Positions 53,213 to 62,185 of a stretch of DNA of 64,000 nt are shown here, piece by piece (positions within the stretch are counted from its first letter, which is position 1; the number at the start of each line of letters is the position of its first letter). The notes under the pieces were generated by a model. The model did no database searches. It was not told where the DNA came from and saw nothing but the letters and a program-made list of their open reading frames with translations. The position numbers and the translations under genes are program-made. The stretch is from contig NZ_CP107918.1 in the NCBI RefSeq assembly GCF_036014195.1, forward strand, positions 4,588,001-4,652,000. Reading direction: 5' to 3'. Source of the stretch: Streptomyces sp. NBC_00442. GTDB lineage: Bacteria; Actinomycetota; Actinomycetes; Streptomycetales; Streptomycetaceae.

Positions 53213-54387
53213 AGCCACGCCCGAGGGACGGAGCTCTCGTTCCGCCGTTCTCCCTCCTCGCCCTCCGCGCCCTCCTCGGTCTCTGCGCCCTCTTCGGCCT
53301 GGCGATCCTGCCGGCGGCCGCACCCTCGTACGCCGACGACGCCAAGCCGGCGGTCACGCTGTCCACGGCCGAGGCCGCCAAGGGCGCCGACGTCACCGTC
53401 ACCGGCAGCGGCTGGCGGCCCGGCGCGCTGCTCATGCTCCTCGTCTGCGGGCAGTCCGACCCTGCCCGGGGCGTCATCGGCGGCACCAACTCCTGCTCCA
53501 ACGCGGACGGTCAGGCCGTCACCACCGACGCCAAGGGCTCCTTCACCAAGGCGCTCCCGGCGGCCCCGCCGCCCAAGCCGTGCCCCTGCGTCGTCCATGT
53601 CGCCACCGTTCAGGGCGAACCCGCCCTGGTGGACACCGAGTTGAAGATCACGGGGCATCCGGTGGCGCCGCTGCCCGACCAAAGCGGCGACGGCAGGCTC
53701 GCGGTGCTCGCCGAGCCGCGCCTCGACGGCAGCAGCTCCCTGCTGACCTGGTTCGGCGCGCCGCCCGCGCGCACCCTGGTCTTCACCGTCGGCAACCTGG
53801 GCTCGGCGCCCGTCAAGGACCCCGTATTCCAACTCGGCACCTCCCACGGCGTGTTCGCGCCGCAGTGGGAGGACCGCCAGTGGAAGGGCACCATCGCGCC
53901 CGGCCGGAAAGCCGAGATCAAGCTGGACTTCGAGCTGTCTGCGGGCGCCCACGGCGACTACCAGGTCTCGCTCCGGTACGCGAAGAAGCTGCTCGCCACG
54001 GAGCCCTGGGGGGTGGACCGTCCCTGGGGCGTCACCGTCTTCTGGATCCTGCTCTGTCTGGTGGTGCCCGCCGCCGTCTTCCGTATCGGCATGGCCGTCG
54101 TCGACCGGCTGCGCCCGCGCGACCCGCGGCGGGCGCACACGCCCCGGCACCGCGGCATGCGCCTGACCGACGTGACCGTACGCCTGCCCGGGGCCGGCCG
54201 GGGGCGCGGCGAACGCATGGCGCCGCCCGCCGGTCCGGATCCGGATGCGGACCCCGGCCGGCGCCCCGGACCGGACGGCGCCGCGCACGGCACCACGGCC
54301 CCGCTGCCGTGGTTCACCCCCGACTCCGCACCGTCAGAGAACCCCCCGGGCCGTGCGAACGGCCCCACGACGAAGGGAAATCCGTGA
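53209..54387 (+). CDS. membrane-anchored extracellular protein with neocarzinostatin-like domain
   Basis: A 392-residue protein. Signal peptide to about residue 42 (APSYA). Residues about 45-150 form a beta-rich domain (AVTLSTAEAAKGADVTVTGSGWRPGALLMLLVCGQ, NSCSNADGQAV...CPCVVHVATV) resembling the neocarzinostatin/DUF fold with paired cysteines. A second domain (about 160-270: LLTWFGAPPARTLVFTVGNLGSAPVKDPVFQLG...QVSLRYAKKLL) precedes one membrane helix (about 276-300, VTVFWILLCLVVPAAVFRIGMAVV). A long basic/acidic cytosolic tail follows. The neocarzinostatin similarity is tentative. Start GTG overlaps the stop of the previous gene. Confidence 0.78.
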   Translation: MKPRPRDGALVPPFSLLALRALLGLCALFGLAILPAAAPSYADDAKPAVTLSTAEAAKGADVTVTGSGWRPGALLMLLVCGQSDPARGVIGGTNSCSNADGQAVTTDAKGSFTKALPAAPPPKPCPCVVHVATVQGEPALVDTELKITGHPVAPLPDQSGDGRLAVLAEPRLDGSSSLLTWFGAPPARTLVFTVGNLGSAPVKDPVFQLGTSHGVFAPQWEDRQWKGTIAPGRKAEIKLDFELSAGAHGDYQVSLRYAKKLLATEPWGVDRPWGVTVFWILLCLVVPAAVFRIGMAVVDRLRPRDPRRAHTPRHRGMRLTDVTVRLPGAGRGRGERMAPPAGPDPDADPGRRPGPDGAAHGTTAPLPWFTPDSAPSENPPGRANGPTTKGNP

Positions 54388-55799
54388 CCACGCAACGGAG
54401 GATGAGCGCGGCCGGTATCGCGCTGATGCTCGGCGGCGCGGGGATCATGCTCGCCGCAGGTCCCGCACAAGCAGCCGAGGTCTCGTACTCCACCGAGTGC
54501 ATACCGCCGTCCATCTCCGGCCTGCCGCCGGTCGAGGGGACGACGAAGGTGCAGATCACCGCGCCCGCCACGGCCAAGGTGGGCGACGAGGTGGACGTCG
54601 TCTGGAAGTTCACCCAGGCCGCGTCGAACAATCCCAACGTCCTCGACCTCAACAAGGACGTCGTCCAGCCCACCGGCACCCTGAAGGCGGCGGGTGCGCA
54701 GACCGCGGACATCGCCATGAAGGGCCCCCGGCAGAACCCGCCCATCCCCAAGAACAGCCCGATGGTCCTCTCGGACATGACAGCCAAGCTGAAGCTGACC
54801 AAGGCCGGCGACGTCACCCTGACGCCCGACGCGTACAACATCAACGTCAACCAGATCATGTCGACGGACACCAAGTGCACACCGAAGGAGGCGGTCGGCG
54901 TCGGCGCGACGATCAAGGTCACCGACGCGGGCGGCACGAGCGGAGGCACCACCACGGGCGGCTCGACCGGCGCCACGACCTCCGGCGGCACTACCGGGGC
55001 GACGACATCGGGCGGCACCACCGGGTCCACGACCTCCGGCGGCACGACCGCTTCGGGCGGCACCACGGGGGCCACCACCTCCGGCGGCACCACGACGTCC
55101 GGCGGCAGCAGCGGGGCGACCACCGGCGGCAGCGGAGGCCAGAGCGACTTCCCCGGCAAGGAAGTCGCCGTCACCTTCGCCTGCACCGCGCCGGGCCCGG
55201 CCAGCATCCAGGGCAAGGCGACCATCAACGCCAAGAAGAACGGCGGTAGTTACGGCCTCACCGTCACCATGGCCAAGGGCGTCATGAACAGCCCCGCCGA
55301 CCTTCCGGCGGGCGCGCTCAAGCCGACCATGCAGGTCACCGTCGGCGGCGCCGACAAGGGCTCGGTGACCGTCACGGGCCCCGCCAACCCCGACCCCATC
55401 AAGTCGGGCGCCCCGGTGAACCTCACCGACATGACCGGCACCTACAAGCCGGGCGCCTCCGGCAAGTCCACGCTGAGTCCGGGCGACCTGTCCATCGACG
55501 TGACCCTGGGCGGCTCCCCGATCCACATCCCGTGCAAGGTGTCCGGCTCGGCACCGGTCTCCCTCGAACTGGACACCGCCGCCCAGCCCGGCGGGGCGGC
55601 CGGCGGCAGCGGCTCGGCGGGCGGTGCGGCGGCGGGCGGCTCCAGTGCCTCCGCCGCGGGCTCCGGCGGCCTGGCCCAGACCGGCGCGAGCGGCACCGGC
55701 GCCCTGCGCGCGCTCGGCCTGGTCGCGGGCACGGTGATCCTGCTCGGCGGCGCGATCTTCACCTTCACCCCCTGGCGGCGGCTGCGCGGCACGCGCTGA
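54384..55799 (+). CDS. sortase-anchored surface protein, two-domain, LAxTG type
   Basis: A 471-residue protein: signal peptide (MTTQRRMSAAGIALMLGG...AQA), N-terminal domain (about 32-175, FTQAASNNPNVLD...AADIAMKG..NPPIPKNSPMVLSDMTAKL), a TTSGGTTG-rich repeat linker (about 176-250), a C-terminal copy of the same domain (about 253-395, SYGLTVTMAKGVMNSP...GGADKGSVTVTGPANPDPIK), LAQTG at 430-434, membrane helix and RRLRGTR tail. The second domain matches the protein at 51549 closely. GTG 54384 overlaps the previous stop (GTGA). It should be covalently linked to the wall by a class E sortase. Confidence 0.88.
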   Translation: MTTQRRMSAAGIALMLGGAGIMLAAGPAQAAEVSYSTECIPPSISGLPPVEGTTKVQITAPATAKVGDEVDVVWKFTQAASNNPNVLDLNKDVVQPTGTLKAAGAQTADIAMKGPRQNPPIPKNSPMVLSDMTAKLKLTKAGDVTLTPDAYNINVNQIMSTDTKCTPKEAVGVGATIKVTDAGGTSGGTTTGGSTGATTSGGTTGATTSGGTTGSTTSGGTTASGGTTGATTSGGTTTSGGSSGATTGGSGGQSDFPGKEVAVTFACTAPGPASIQGKATINAKKNGGSYGLTVTMAKGVMNSPADLPAGALKPTMQVTVGGADKGSVTVTGPANPDPIKSGAPVNLTDMTGTYKPGASGKSTLSPGDLSIDVTLGGSPIHIPCKVSGSAPVSLELDTAAQPGGAAGGSGSAGGAAAGGSSASAAGSGGLAQTGASGTGALRALGLVAGTVILLGGAIFTFTPWRRLRGTR

Positions 55800-55812
55800 C
55801 GTCCTGGCAAAC

Positions 55813-55853
55813 GTGAAGGGCCGCCGCACCTCTTCGGTGCGGCGGCCCTTCAC
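55813..55853. terminator. perfect 18-bp bidirectional terminator
   Basis: GTGAAGGGCCGCCGCACC and its exact complement flank TCTTC, between the convergent surface operon and POT transporter genes. Confidence 0.9.
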
Positions 55854-55869
55854 AGGCGTACGAAGCGCG

Positions 55870-57366
55870 TCAGTTGACGCTGCCCATCAGCCGCTTGACC
55901 TTGTTGCGGTACATCCAGATGCCGATGCCCGCCACGACCGCCACGATCGCCTCGACGGTGACCGCGCCGACCGTGTTCAGGTTGACGTTGAGCTGCGGCG
56001 AGGTGAGCAGACCGGCCAGCGAGTCACCGGCGGTGACCGCGAGGAACCAGACGCCCATCATCTGCGAGCTGTACTTCGCCGGAGCCATCTTCGTGGTGAC
56101 GGAGAGGCCGACCGGGGACAGGCACAGCTCGCCGACGGTCTGGACGAAGTAGATGGCCACCAGCCACATCGGGCTGACCCGGCCGCCGTTGTTGGCGGTG
56201 TCGACCAGCGGGATGAGGAAGACGACGAAGGAGATGCCGATCAGCGCGAGGCTGGAGGCGAACTTCACCGCCGTGCTCGGCTCCTTGCCGCGCTTGTTCA
56301 GCCACAGCCAGCCCGAGGCCACGAGCGGGGCCAGCGCCATGATGAACACCGGGTTCAGCGACTGGTACCAGGACGTCGGGAAGTGGAAGCCGAGCAGGTC
56401 GTTGGTGGTCGAGTTCTCGCCGAAGATCGACAGCGTCGAGCCGTTCTGGTCGTAGATCATCCAGAAGACGGCGGCGACCACGAAGAACCAGACGTAACCC
56501 GAGAGCTTGGACTGCTCGACCTCGCTGAGGTCCTTGTCGCGCTTCATGCGGGCCAGCACGGCGATCGGGATGATCAGACCGGCGATGGTGATCGGCATCA
56601 TCGCCCAGTCGGCGAAGTTCCCCGTCACGGCGAGACCGATGTAGAGGGCCGCGGCGATGATCAGCCAGATCAGACCCTTGCGGAGCACGGACCGCTTCTC
56701 CTGCTGCGTCACGGGCTGCGACACGATGTCGCTCTCCGCGCTCAGGTGGCGGGAGCCGAGCATGAACTGGGCCAGGCCCAGTGCCATGCCGATCGCGGCG
56801 AGGGTGAAGCCGAAGTGCCAGTTGACCTTCTCGCCGACGGTGCCGATGCTCAGCGGGGCGAGGAAGGCACCCATGTTGATGCCGATGTAGAAGAGCGTGA
56901 AGCCACCGTCACGGCGCGGGTCCTCGGGACCCTTGTAGAGGTGCCCGACCATCGTCGAGATGTTGGCCTTCAGGAGGCCGGAGCCGAGCGCGACGAGCAC
57001 GAGACCCGCGAAGAACGAGGGCGTGGAGGGCACCGCCAGCGTGATGTGGCCGAGGATGACGATGCCGGCGCCGATCGCGACCGTCTTGCGCGGACCCCAG
57101 AAGCGGTCCGCGATCCAGCCGCCGGGCATGGCGAGGAGGTAGACCATCGCCATGTAGACGGAGTAGATCGCGGTGGCGGTGGTGGGGTTCATGTGAAGGC
57201 CACCGGGCGCGATCAAGTACAGCGGGAGCAGGGCCTTCATGCCGTAGAAGCTGTACCGCTCCCACATCTCGGTCATGAACAGAGTGGCCAGGCCGCGGGG
57301 GTGGCCGAAGAAGGTCTTCTCGGTGCCAGTGGTACTGGCGGAGTCCTTCGTCAGGCTGGACGCCAT
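55870..57366 (-). CDS. POT/PTR2-family proton-dependent oligopeptide transporter
   Basis: A 498-residue major facilitator with about 14 helices. POT landmarks are GLATLFMTEMWERYSFYGMKALLPLYLI (the E.ERFSYYG-like motif), GGWIADRFWGPRKTVAIG, GGFTLFYIGINMGAFLAPL (FYxxINxG signature) and, in the second half, VTTKMAPAKYSSQMMG. It imports di- and tripeptides with protons. ATG 57366 is preferred over the frame extended upstream. Divergent from the two-component genes. Confidence 0.95.
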   Translation of the reverse strand: MASSLTKDSASTTGTEKTFFGHPRGLATLFMTEMWERYSFYGMKALLPLYLIAPGGLHMNPTTATAIYSVYMAMVYLLAMPGGWIADRFWGPRKTVAIGAGIVILGHITLAVPSTPSFFAGLVLVALGSGLLKANISTMVGHLYKGPEDPRRDGGFTLFYIGINMGAFLAPLSIGTVGEKVNWHFGFTLAAIGMALGLAQFMLGSRHLSAESDIVSQPVTQQEKRSVLRKGLIWLIIAAALYIGLAVTGNFADWAMMPITIAGLIIPIAVLARMKRDKDLSEVEQSKLSGYVWFFVVAAVFWMIYDQNGSTLSIFGENSTTNDLLGFHFPTSWYQSLNPVFIMALAPLVASGWLWLNKRGKEPSTAVKFASSLALIGISFVVFLIPLVDTANNGGRVSPMWLVAIYFVQTVGELCLSPVGLSVTTKMAPAKYSSQMMGVWFLAVTAGDSLAGLLTSPQLNVNLNTVGAVTVEAIVAVVAGIGIWMYRNKVKRLMGSVN

Positions 57367-57835
57367 GGTCGATCCTTGCTTGCTCGGGACGCGCGCTTCG
57401 TGAGCGTTGAATCGCGCCCGGTGGGGGAAGGCCGGCACCGGCATGGCGGCTGTCCCCCCGACGCCTTCGGGGTCCGGCTCCGTGGGGGAGGCCGGTAAGG
57501 ACAGACCACACCGGGATCCACGCCCCGTGCGCTGGTTCGCGCTGGGGCCCGGCCCGTAGGTCATTCACTGAACTCAAGACTGGCAAAGCCGGCCCTGTGC
57601 AGAAAAGAGAACCTTGGCGCGCCAAGCAGGCCAAAGGTTCACGAGTAGTGCTATAGGCGTCGGGACACCATACGTCACGAGACTGCGGCATATGGAAGGA
57701 CTTGAGAGATGGATCACAGGCTCTCCTGGAACCGCTCACCCTAATTCGAAGGTGTTAAACAAGATCGCGCCACAGACCCGCAGGGCGGGTGGATCACCTG
57801 ACGGATTGCCGTCGCCGCGGACTACCATCACCCCC
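57367..57835. promoter_or_regulatory. divergent region between POT transporter and two-component system
   Basis: 469 bp, no credible gene. It contains the 14-bp perfect palindrome CTTGGCGCGCCAAG (57613-57626) within wider AACCTT...AAGGTT arms, a candidate operator. A small GC hairpin lies near 57460-57500. At the right end TACCAT (57823-57828) is 7 nt from the ATG of the response regulator. Confidence 0.5.
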
Positions 57836-58513
57836 ATGACCCGTGTACTGCTCGCCGAGGACGACGCGTCCATCTCGGAGCCACTGGCCCGCGCCCTGCG
57901 CAGGGAGGGTTACGAGGTCGAAGTCCGCGAGGACGGCCCGACCGCCCTCGACGCCGGACTGCAGGGGGGCGCCGACCTGGTCGTGCTCGACCTGGGGCTT
58001 CCCGGCATGGACGGCCTCGAAGTCGCCCGGAGGCTGCGCTCCGAAGGCCACACCGTGCCCATCCTTGTGCTCACCGCCCGCGCCGACGAGGTCGACACCG
58101 TGGTCGGCCTCGACGCCGGCGCCGACGACTACGTGACCAAGCCCTTCCGCCTCGCCGAACTCCTCGCGCGGGTCCGGGCCCTGCTGCGGCGCGGGGCCAG
58201 CGAGCCGGTGCCCCAGCCCGCCACGCACGGTGTGCGGATCGACGTCGAGTCGCACCGCGCCTGGATGGGCGACGAGGAGCTCCAGCTCACCGCCAAGGAG
58301 TTCGACCTGCTCCGGGTCCTGGTGCGGGACGCCGGCCGGGTCGTCACCCGCGACCAGCTGATGCGCGAGGTCTGGGACACCACCTGGTGGTCCTCGACCA
58401 AGACGCTCGACATGCACATCTCGTGGCTGCGCAAGAAGCTCGGCGACGACGCGGCCAACCCGCGCTACATCGCGACCGTCCGCGGAGTCGGCTTCCGCTT
58501 CGAGAAGAGCTAG
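57836..58513 (+). CDS. OmpR/PhoB-family response regulator
   Basis: A 225-residue regulator. Receiver domain 1-120 with acidic pocket LLAEDDAS, phosphoacceptor Asp52 in VVLDLGLPGMDG, Thr in ILVLTARAD and Lys in YVTKPF. The winged-helix output domain is about 130-222 (ELQLTAKEFDLLRVLVRDAGRVVTRDQLMREVW, RYIATVRGVGFRFE). No ribosome site precedes ATG 57836 and a -10-like TACCAT ends 7 nt before it, so the mRNA may be leaderless. The histidine kinase follows 13 bp later. Confidence 0.95.
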   Translation: MTRVLLAEDDASISEPLARALRREGYEVEVREDGPTALDAGLQGGADLVVLDLGLPGMDGLEVARRLRSEGHTVPILVLTARADEVDTVVGLDAGADDYVTKPFRLAELLARVRALLRRGASEPVPQPATHGVRIDVESHRAWMGDEELQLTAKEFDLLRVLVRDAGRVVTRDQLMREVWDTTWWSSTKTLDMHISWLRKKLGDDAANPRYIATVRGVGFRFEKS

Positions 58514-58526
58514 AGCACCCGGGCCC

Positions 58527-59798
58527 ATGCGCCGTCGACTGATCAACTCCACACTCGCGGTCGTACTCGTGGTGATCGCGGTCTTCGGCGTCTCCCTCGT
58601 CATCGTCGAGACACGGACCATCAGCAGCAGCGCCCAGGAGAGCGTCAACTCCGAGGCGGTGCGGCTGGTCTCCGTCGTCGACAGCCGCACCCTGGCGAAG
58701 GAGTCGGTCAACGCGCAGGTGCTGGCCGAACAGATCGACCCCAAGCGGTACGCCCGCATCGCGATCCCGGGCCGCCCGGTGATCGAGCTCGGCAAGAAGC
58801 CCGAGGGCACCGTCATCAAGGGCACCGCCACCGGGGAGCGCGGCGAGTCCGTCCTGGTCGAGGAGCCCCGCTCCACGGTCACCAAGGAGGTCGGGCGCAC
58901 CCTGCTGATCATCGGCGCGGTGGCCCTGCTCGCCATCGTCTCCGCGGTGCTCCTCGCCGTGCGCCAGGCCAACAAGCTGGCATCCCCGCTCACCGACCTC
59001 GCCGAGACCGCCGAACGGCTCGGCTCGGGCGACCCGCGCCCGCGGCACAAGCGGTACGGGGTGCCCGAGCTCGACCGGGTCGCCGATGTGCTCGACTCGT
59101 CGGCCGACCGGATCGGCCGGATGCTCACCGCGGAGCGCCGGCTCGCGGCGGACGCCTCGCACCAGCTGCGGACGCCGCTGACCGCGCTCTCCATGCGCCT
59201 GGAGGAGATCGCCCTCACCGACGACCTCGACACGGTCAAGGAAGAGGCCATGATCGCGCTCACCCAGGTCGAGCGGCTCACCGACGTGGTGGAGCGCCTG
59301 CTCACCAACAGCCGTGATCCGCGCACCGGTTCGGCCGTGGTCTTCTCGCTCGACGAGGTCGTCAAGCAGCAGTTGGAGGAGTGGCGCTCGGCCTATCGCA
59401 GCGCGGGCCGCGCCATCGTGCGCTCCGGCAAGACCGGTCTCAAGGCGGTCGGCACCCCGGGTGCGGTCGCCCAGGTGCTCGCCGCGCTGATCGAGAACTC
59501 CCTGATGCACGGCGGCGGCACGGTCGCGGTGCGCACCCGCGTCACCGGCAACCAGGCCGTGGTCGAGGTCACCGACGAGGGTCCCGGGGTGCCGCCCGAC
59601 CTCGGCGCGCGGATCTTCGAGCGGACCATCAGCGGCCGCAACTCCACGGGGATCGGGCTCGCCGTGGCCCGCGACCTCGCGGAGGCCGACGGCGGGCGGC
59701 TCGAAATGCTCCAGCAGCAGCCGGCGGTGTTCGCGCTCTTCCTGAGCCGGGAGGCGCGGGGGCGGCGGGAGCCGCAGGACACCACGACGATCCGCTGA
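58527..59798 (+). CDS. sensor histidine kinase with HAMP domain
   Basis: A 423-residue kinase: TM1 about 8-28, an extracellular sensor of about 95 residues, TM2 about 125-145, HAMP, then the HisKA block AADASHQLRTPLTALSMRLEE with His212, the N-box LIENSLMHGGG, and the G-boxes EVTDEGPGVPPDLGARIFE and NSTGIGLAVARDLAE. It phosphorylates the regulator encoded just upstream. The signal is unknown. Start ATG 58527. Confidence 0.95.
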   Translation: MRRRLINSTLAVVLVVIAVFGVSLVIVETRTISSSAQESVNSEAVRLVSVVDSRTLAKESVNAQVLAEQIDPKRYARIAIPGRPVIELGKKPEGTVIKGTATGERGESVLVEEPRSTVTKEVGRTLLIIGAVALLAIVSAVLLAVRQANKLASPLTDLAETAERLGSGDPRPRHKRYGVPELDRVADVLDSSADRIGRMLTAERRLAADASHQLRTPLTALSMRLEEIALTDDLDTVKEEAMIALTQVERLTDVVERLLTNSRDPRTGSAVVFSLDEVVKQQLEEWRSAYRSAGRAIVRSGKTGLKAVGTPGAVAQVLAALIENSLMHGGGTVAVRTRVTGNQAVVEVTDEGPGVPPDLGARIFERTISGRNSTGIGLAVARDLAEADGGRLEMLQQQPAVFALFLSREARGRREPQDTTTIR

Positions 59799-59854
59799 GG
59801 GCCGAAGGGCCCCGCTCGGCGCACGCGGTCAGCGGAGCCGGTCAGCGGAGCCGG

Positions 59855-60358
59855 TCAGCGCTCGGCGGGGACGGCGGGCCTGGGGGCGTCGAGAAACGAT
59901 TCGGCCGTCTGTACTGCCTCCCGGGCCGGGAGTGCGCGGAACACCCAGGTGCGGTAGGACCAGAAACGGAACAGGGTGCCGAGCCCGATGCCGAGGAACT
60001 TGAAGAAGTTGTTCTGCCACGGGCTGTTCCAGCCGAACCCGTACGTCGCCGCGTACAGGATGCCGTTCTCGATCACCGCGCCGACCAGGCTGAACAGCAG
60101 GAACAGCGTGAGCTCACGGGCCCGGCCGCTCTTCTCGCGGTCGCGGTAGGCGAAGTAGCGGAAGCCCACGTAGTTGAACGCGATCGCGATCGCGGTGGCC
60201 AGCAGGCTGGCCCGCACCACCTGGAGGTCGGTCGCGTGCCGCAGCAGGTTGAAGGCGCCCATGTTCACGAGCACCCCGAGACCGCCCACGGCGCCGAATT
60301 TGGCGACCTCGCGGACGAGCAGTCGCAGTCGCGATGGCGACGCGCCCTGTGCACTCAT
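59855..60358 (-). CDS. GtrA-family membrane protein
   Basis: A 167-residue protein with four membrane helices (VAKFGAVGGLGVLVNMGAFNLL, VVRASLLATAIAIAFNYVGFRYF, ELTLFLLFSLVGAVIENGILY, FLGIGLGTLFRFWSYRTWVF). The GtrA pattern FAVVGxxG...NF...R/K.WVF is clear. The family handles polyprenyl-linked sugars in cell-surface glycan assembly. It is divergent from purK, sharing 157 bp. Confidence 0.93.
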   Translation of the reverse strand: MSAQGASPSRLRLLVREVAKFGAVGGLGVLVNMGAFNLLRHATDLQVVRASLLATAIAIAFNYVGFRYFAYRDREKSGRARELTLFLLFSLVGAVIENGILYAATYGFGWNSPWQNNFFKFLGIGLGTLFRFWSYRTWVFRALPAREAVQTAESFLDAPRPAVPAER

Positions 60359-60515
60359 GGTGATCGCCCAGCCCCGTCCGAGTAGGTGTGCTTTTCGTGC
60401 CAGTCAACCCGCCCATGCTAACCACCCCCTCGCCGCGGTGCCCCGTGCGAGCCCCCGAAGACCCCCGGAACCCGGCCCTGGCGGGGCGCGCGCGGGCGGC
60501 GGATACCCTGGAGGC

Positions 60516-61655
60516 GTGACGTTCCCGGTAGTCGGCATGGTCGGCGGCGGTCAGCTCGCCCGCATGACCCACGAGGCGGGCATCCCCCTCGGCATCAGAT
60601 TCAAGCTCCTCAGTGACACCCCGCAGGACTCGGCGGCCCAGGTGGTGAGCGAGGTCGTCGTCGGCGACTATCGCGACCTGGACACGCTGCGTGACTTCGC
60701 GCGCGGCTGTGACGTGATCACTTTCGATCACGAACACGTGCCGACCGAGCATCTGCGGGCCCTGGAAGCGGACGGCATCGTCGTCCGGCCGGGGCCCGAC
60801 GCGTTGGTGCACGCCCACGACAAGGGGGTGATGCGCGCCCGGCTCAGTGCCATCGGCGCGCCCTGCCCCCGCCACCGCATCGTCGCCGATCCGGCCGACG
60901 TGACGCGGTTCGCCGAGGAGGGCGAGGGCTACCCCGTCATCCTCAAGACGGTGGTGGGCGGCTACGACGGCAAGGGCGTGTGGTTCGTGCGCTCCGAGGC
61001 CGACGCGGCGGACGCCTTCAAGGCGGGCGTCGACGTGCTCGCCGAGGAGAAGGTGGACTTCGTGCGGGAGCTGGCGGCCAACGTCGTCCGCTCGCCGCAC
61101 GGCCAGGCGGTGGCCTACCCCGTCGTGGAGTCCGTCCAGGTCGACGGCGTGTGTGACACGGTGATCGCCCCCGCGCCCGACCTCGACGACGCGCTGTCGG
61201 GCGAGGCGCAGGAGCTCGCCCTGCGCATCGCCTCCGAGCTGGGCGTCGTCGGCCACCTCGCGGTCGAGCTCTTCGAGACGCGTGACGGACGCGTCCTCGT
61301 CAACGAGCTGGCCATGCGCCCGCACAACTCGGGCCACTGGACCCAGGACGGCGCGATCACCTCGCAGTTCGCCAACCACGTCCGTGCCGTCCTCGACCTC
61401 CCCCTGGGCGACCCGCGCCCGCGGTCGAAGTGGACCGTGATGTGCAACGTCCTCGGCGGCGACTACCCGGACATGTACTACGCGTACCTGCACTGCATGG
61501 CACGCGACCCGCAGCTCAAGATCCACATGTACGGCAAGGAAGTGAAGCCCGGCCGCAAGGTGGGCCACGTGAACACCTACGGCGACGATCTCGCACAGGT
61601 CCGCGAGCGGGCCCGTCACGCAGCCGACTACCTCAGGGGAACGATCACCGAATGA
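60516..61655 (+). CDS. purK: 5-(carboxyamino)imidazole ribonucleotide synthase PurK
   Basis: A 379-residue ATP-grasp enzyme making N5-CAIR from AIR, ATP and bicarbonate in purine synthesis. Blocks: [68 protein letters not shown] and [21 protein letters not shown] 60516 is preferred over the long upstream frame. A TACCCT -10-like box ends 6 nt before it, suggesting a leaderless or very short 5' end. The stop overlaps purE (ATGA). Confidence 0.96.
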   Translation: MTFPVVGMVGGGQLARMTHEAGIPLGIRFKLLSDTPQDSAAQVVSEVVVGDYRDLDTLRDFARGCDVITFDHEHVPTEHLRALEADGIVVRPGPDALVHAHDKGVMRARLSAIGAPCPRHRIVADPADVTRFAEEGEGYPVILKTVVGGYDGKGVWFVRSEADAADAFKAGVDVLAEEKVDFVRELAANVVRSPHGQAVAYPVVESVQVDGVCDTVIAPAPDLDDALSGEAQELALRIASELGVVGHLAVELFETRDGRVLVNELAMRPHNSGHWTQDGAITSQFANHVRAVLDLPLGDPRPRSKWTVMCNVLGGDYPDMYYAYLHCMARDPQLKIHMYGKEVKPGRKVGHVNTYGDDLAQVRERARHAADYLRGTITE

Positions 61656-62185
61656 CCACCACCAGCAGCCCCCTCGTCGGAATCGTCATGGGCTCGGACT
61701 CCGACTGGCCCGTGATGGAGGCCGCCGCCAAGGCGCTCGACGAGTTCGAGATCCGCTACGAGGTCGACGTCGTCTCGGCGCACCGGATGCCGCGCGAGAT
61801 GATCGCGTACGGCGAGGAGGCCGCTGGACGCGGCCTCAAGGCGATCGTCGCGGGCGCCGGGGGAGCCGCCCACCTGCCGGGCATGCTCGCCAGCGTCACC
61901 CCGCTCCCGGTGATCGGCGTGCCCGTCCCGCTCAAGTACCTCGACGGCATGGACTCGCTGCTCTCCATCGTGCAGATGCCGGCCGGCGTGCCCGTGGCCA
62001 CCGTCTCGGTCGGCGGCGCGCGCAACGCGGGCCTCCTCGCGGCCCGCATCCTGGCCACGCACGACGCCGAACTCCTCACCCGCATGCGGGAGTTCCAGCA
62101 GGAGCTCAACGACCAGGCCACCGAGAAGGGCAAGCGGCTGCGTACGAAGGTCGAGGGTTCGGGCGCCTTCGGGTTCGGAAAGTGA
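61652..62185 (+). CDS. purE: N5-carboxyaminoimidazole ribonucleotide mutase PurE
   Basis: A 177-residue class I PurE converting N5-CAIR to CAIR. Visible: [77 protein letters not shown] and [10 protein letters not shown]. It is coupled to purK through an ATGA overlap and to the next gene by a GTGA overlap, so all three are probably one transcript. Confidence 0.97.
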   Translation: MTTTSSPLVGIVMGSDSDWPVMEAAAKALDEFEIRYEVDVVSAHRMPREMIAYGEEAAGRGLKAIVAGAGGAAHLPGMLASVTPLPVIGVPVPLKYLDGMDSLLSIVQMPAGVPVATVSVGGARNAGLLAARILATHDAELLTRMREFQQELNDQATEKGKRLRTKVEGSGAFGFGK

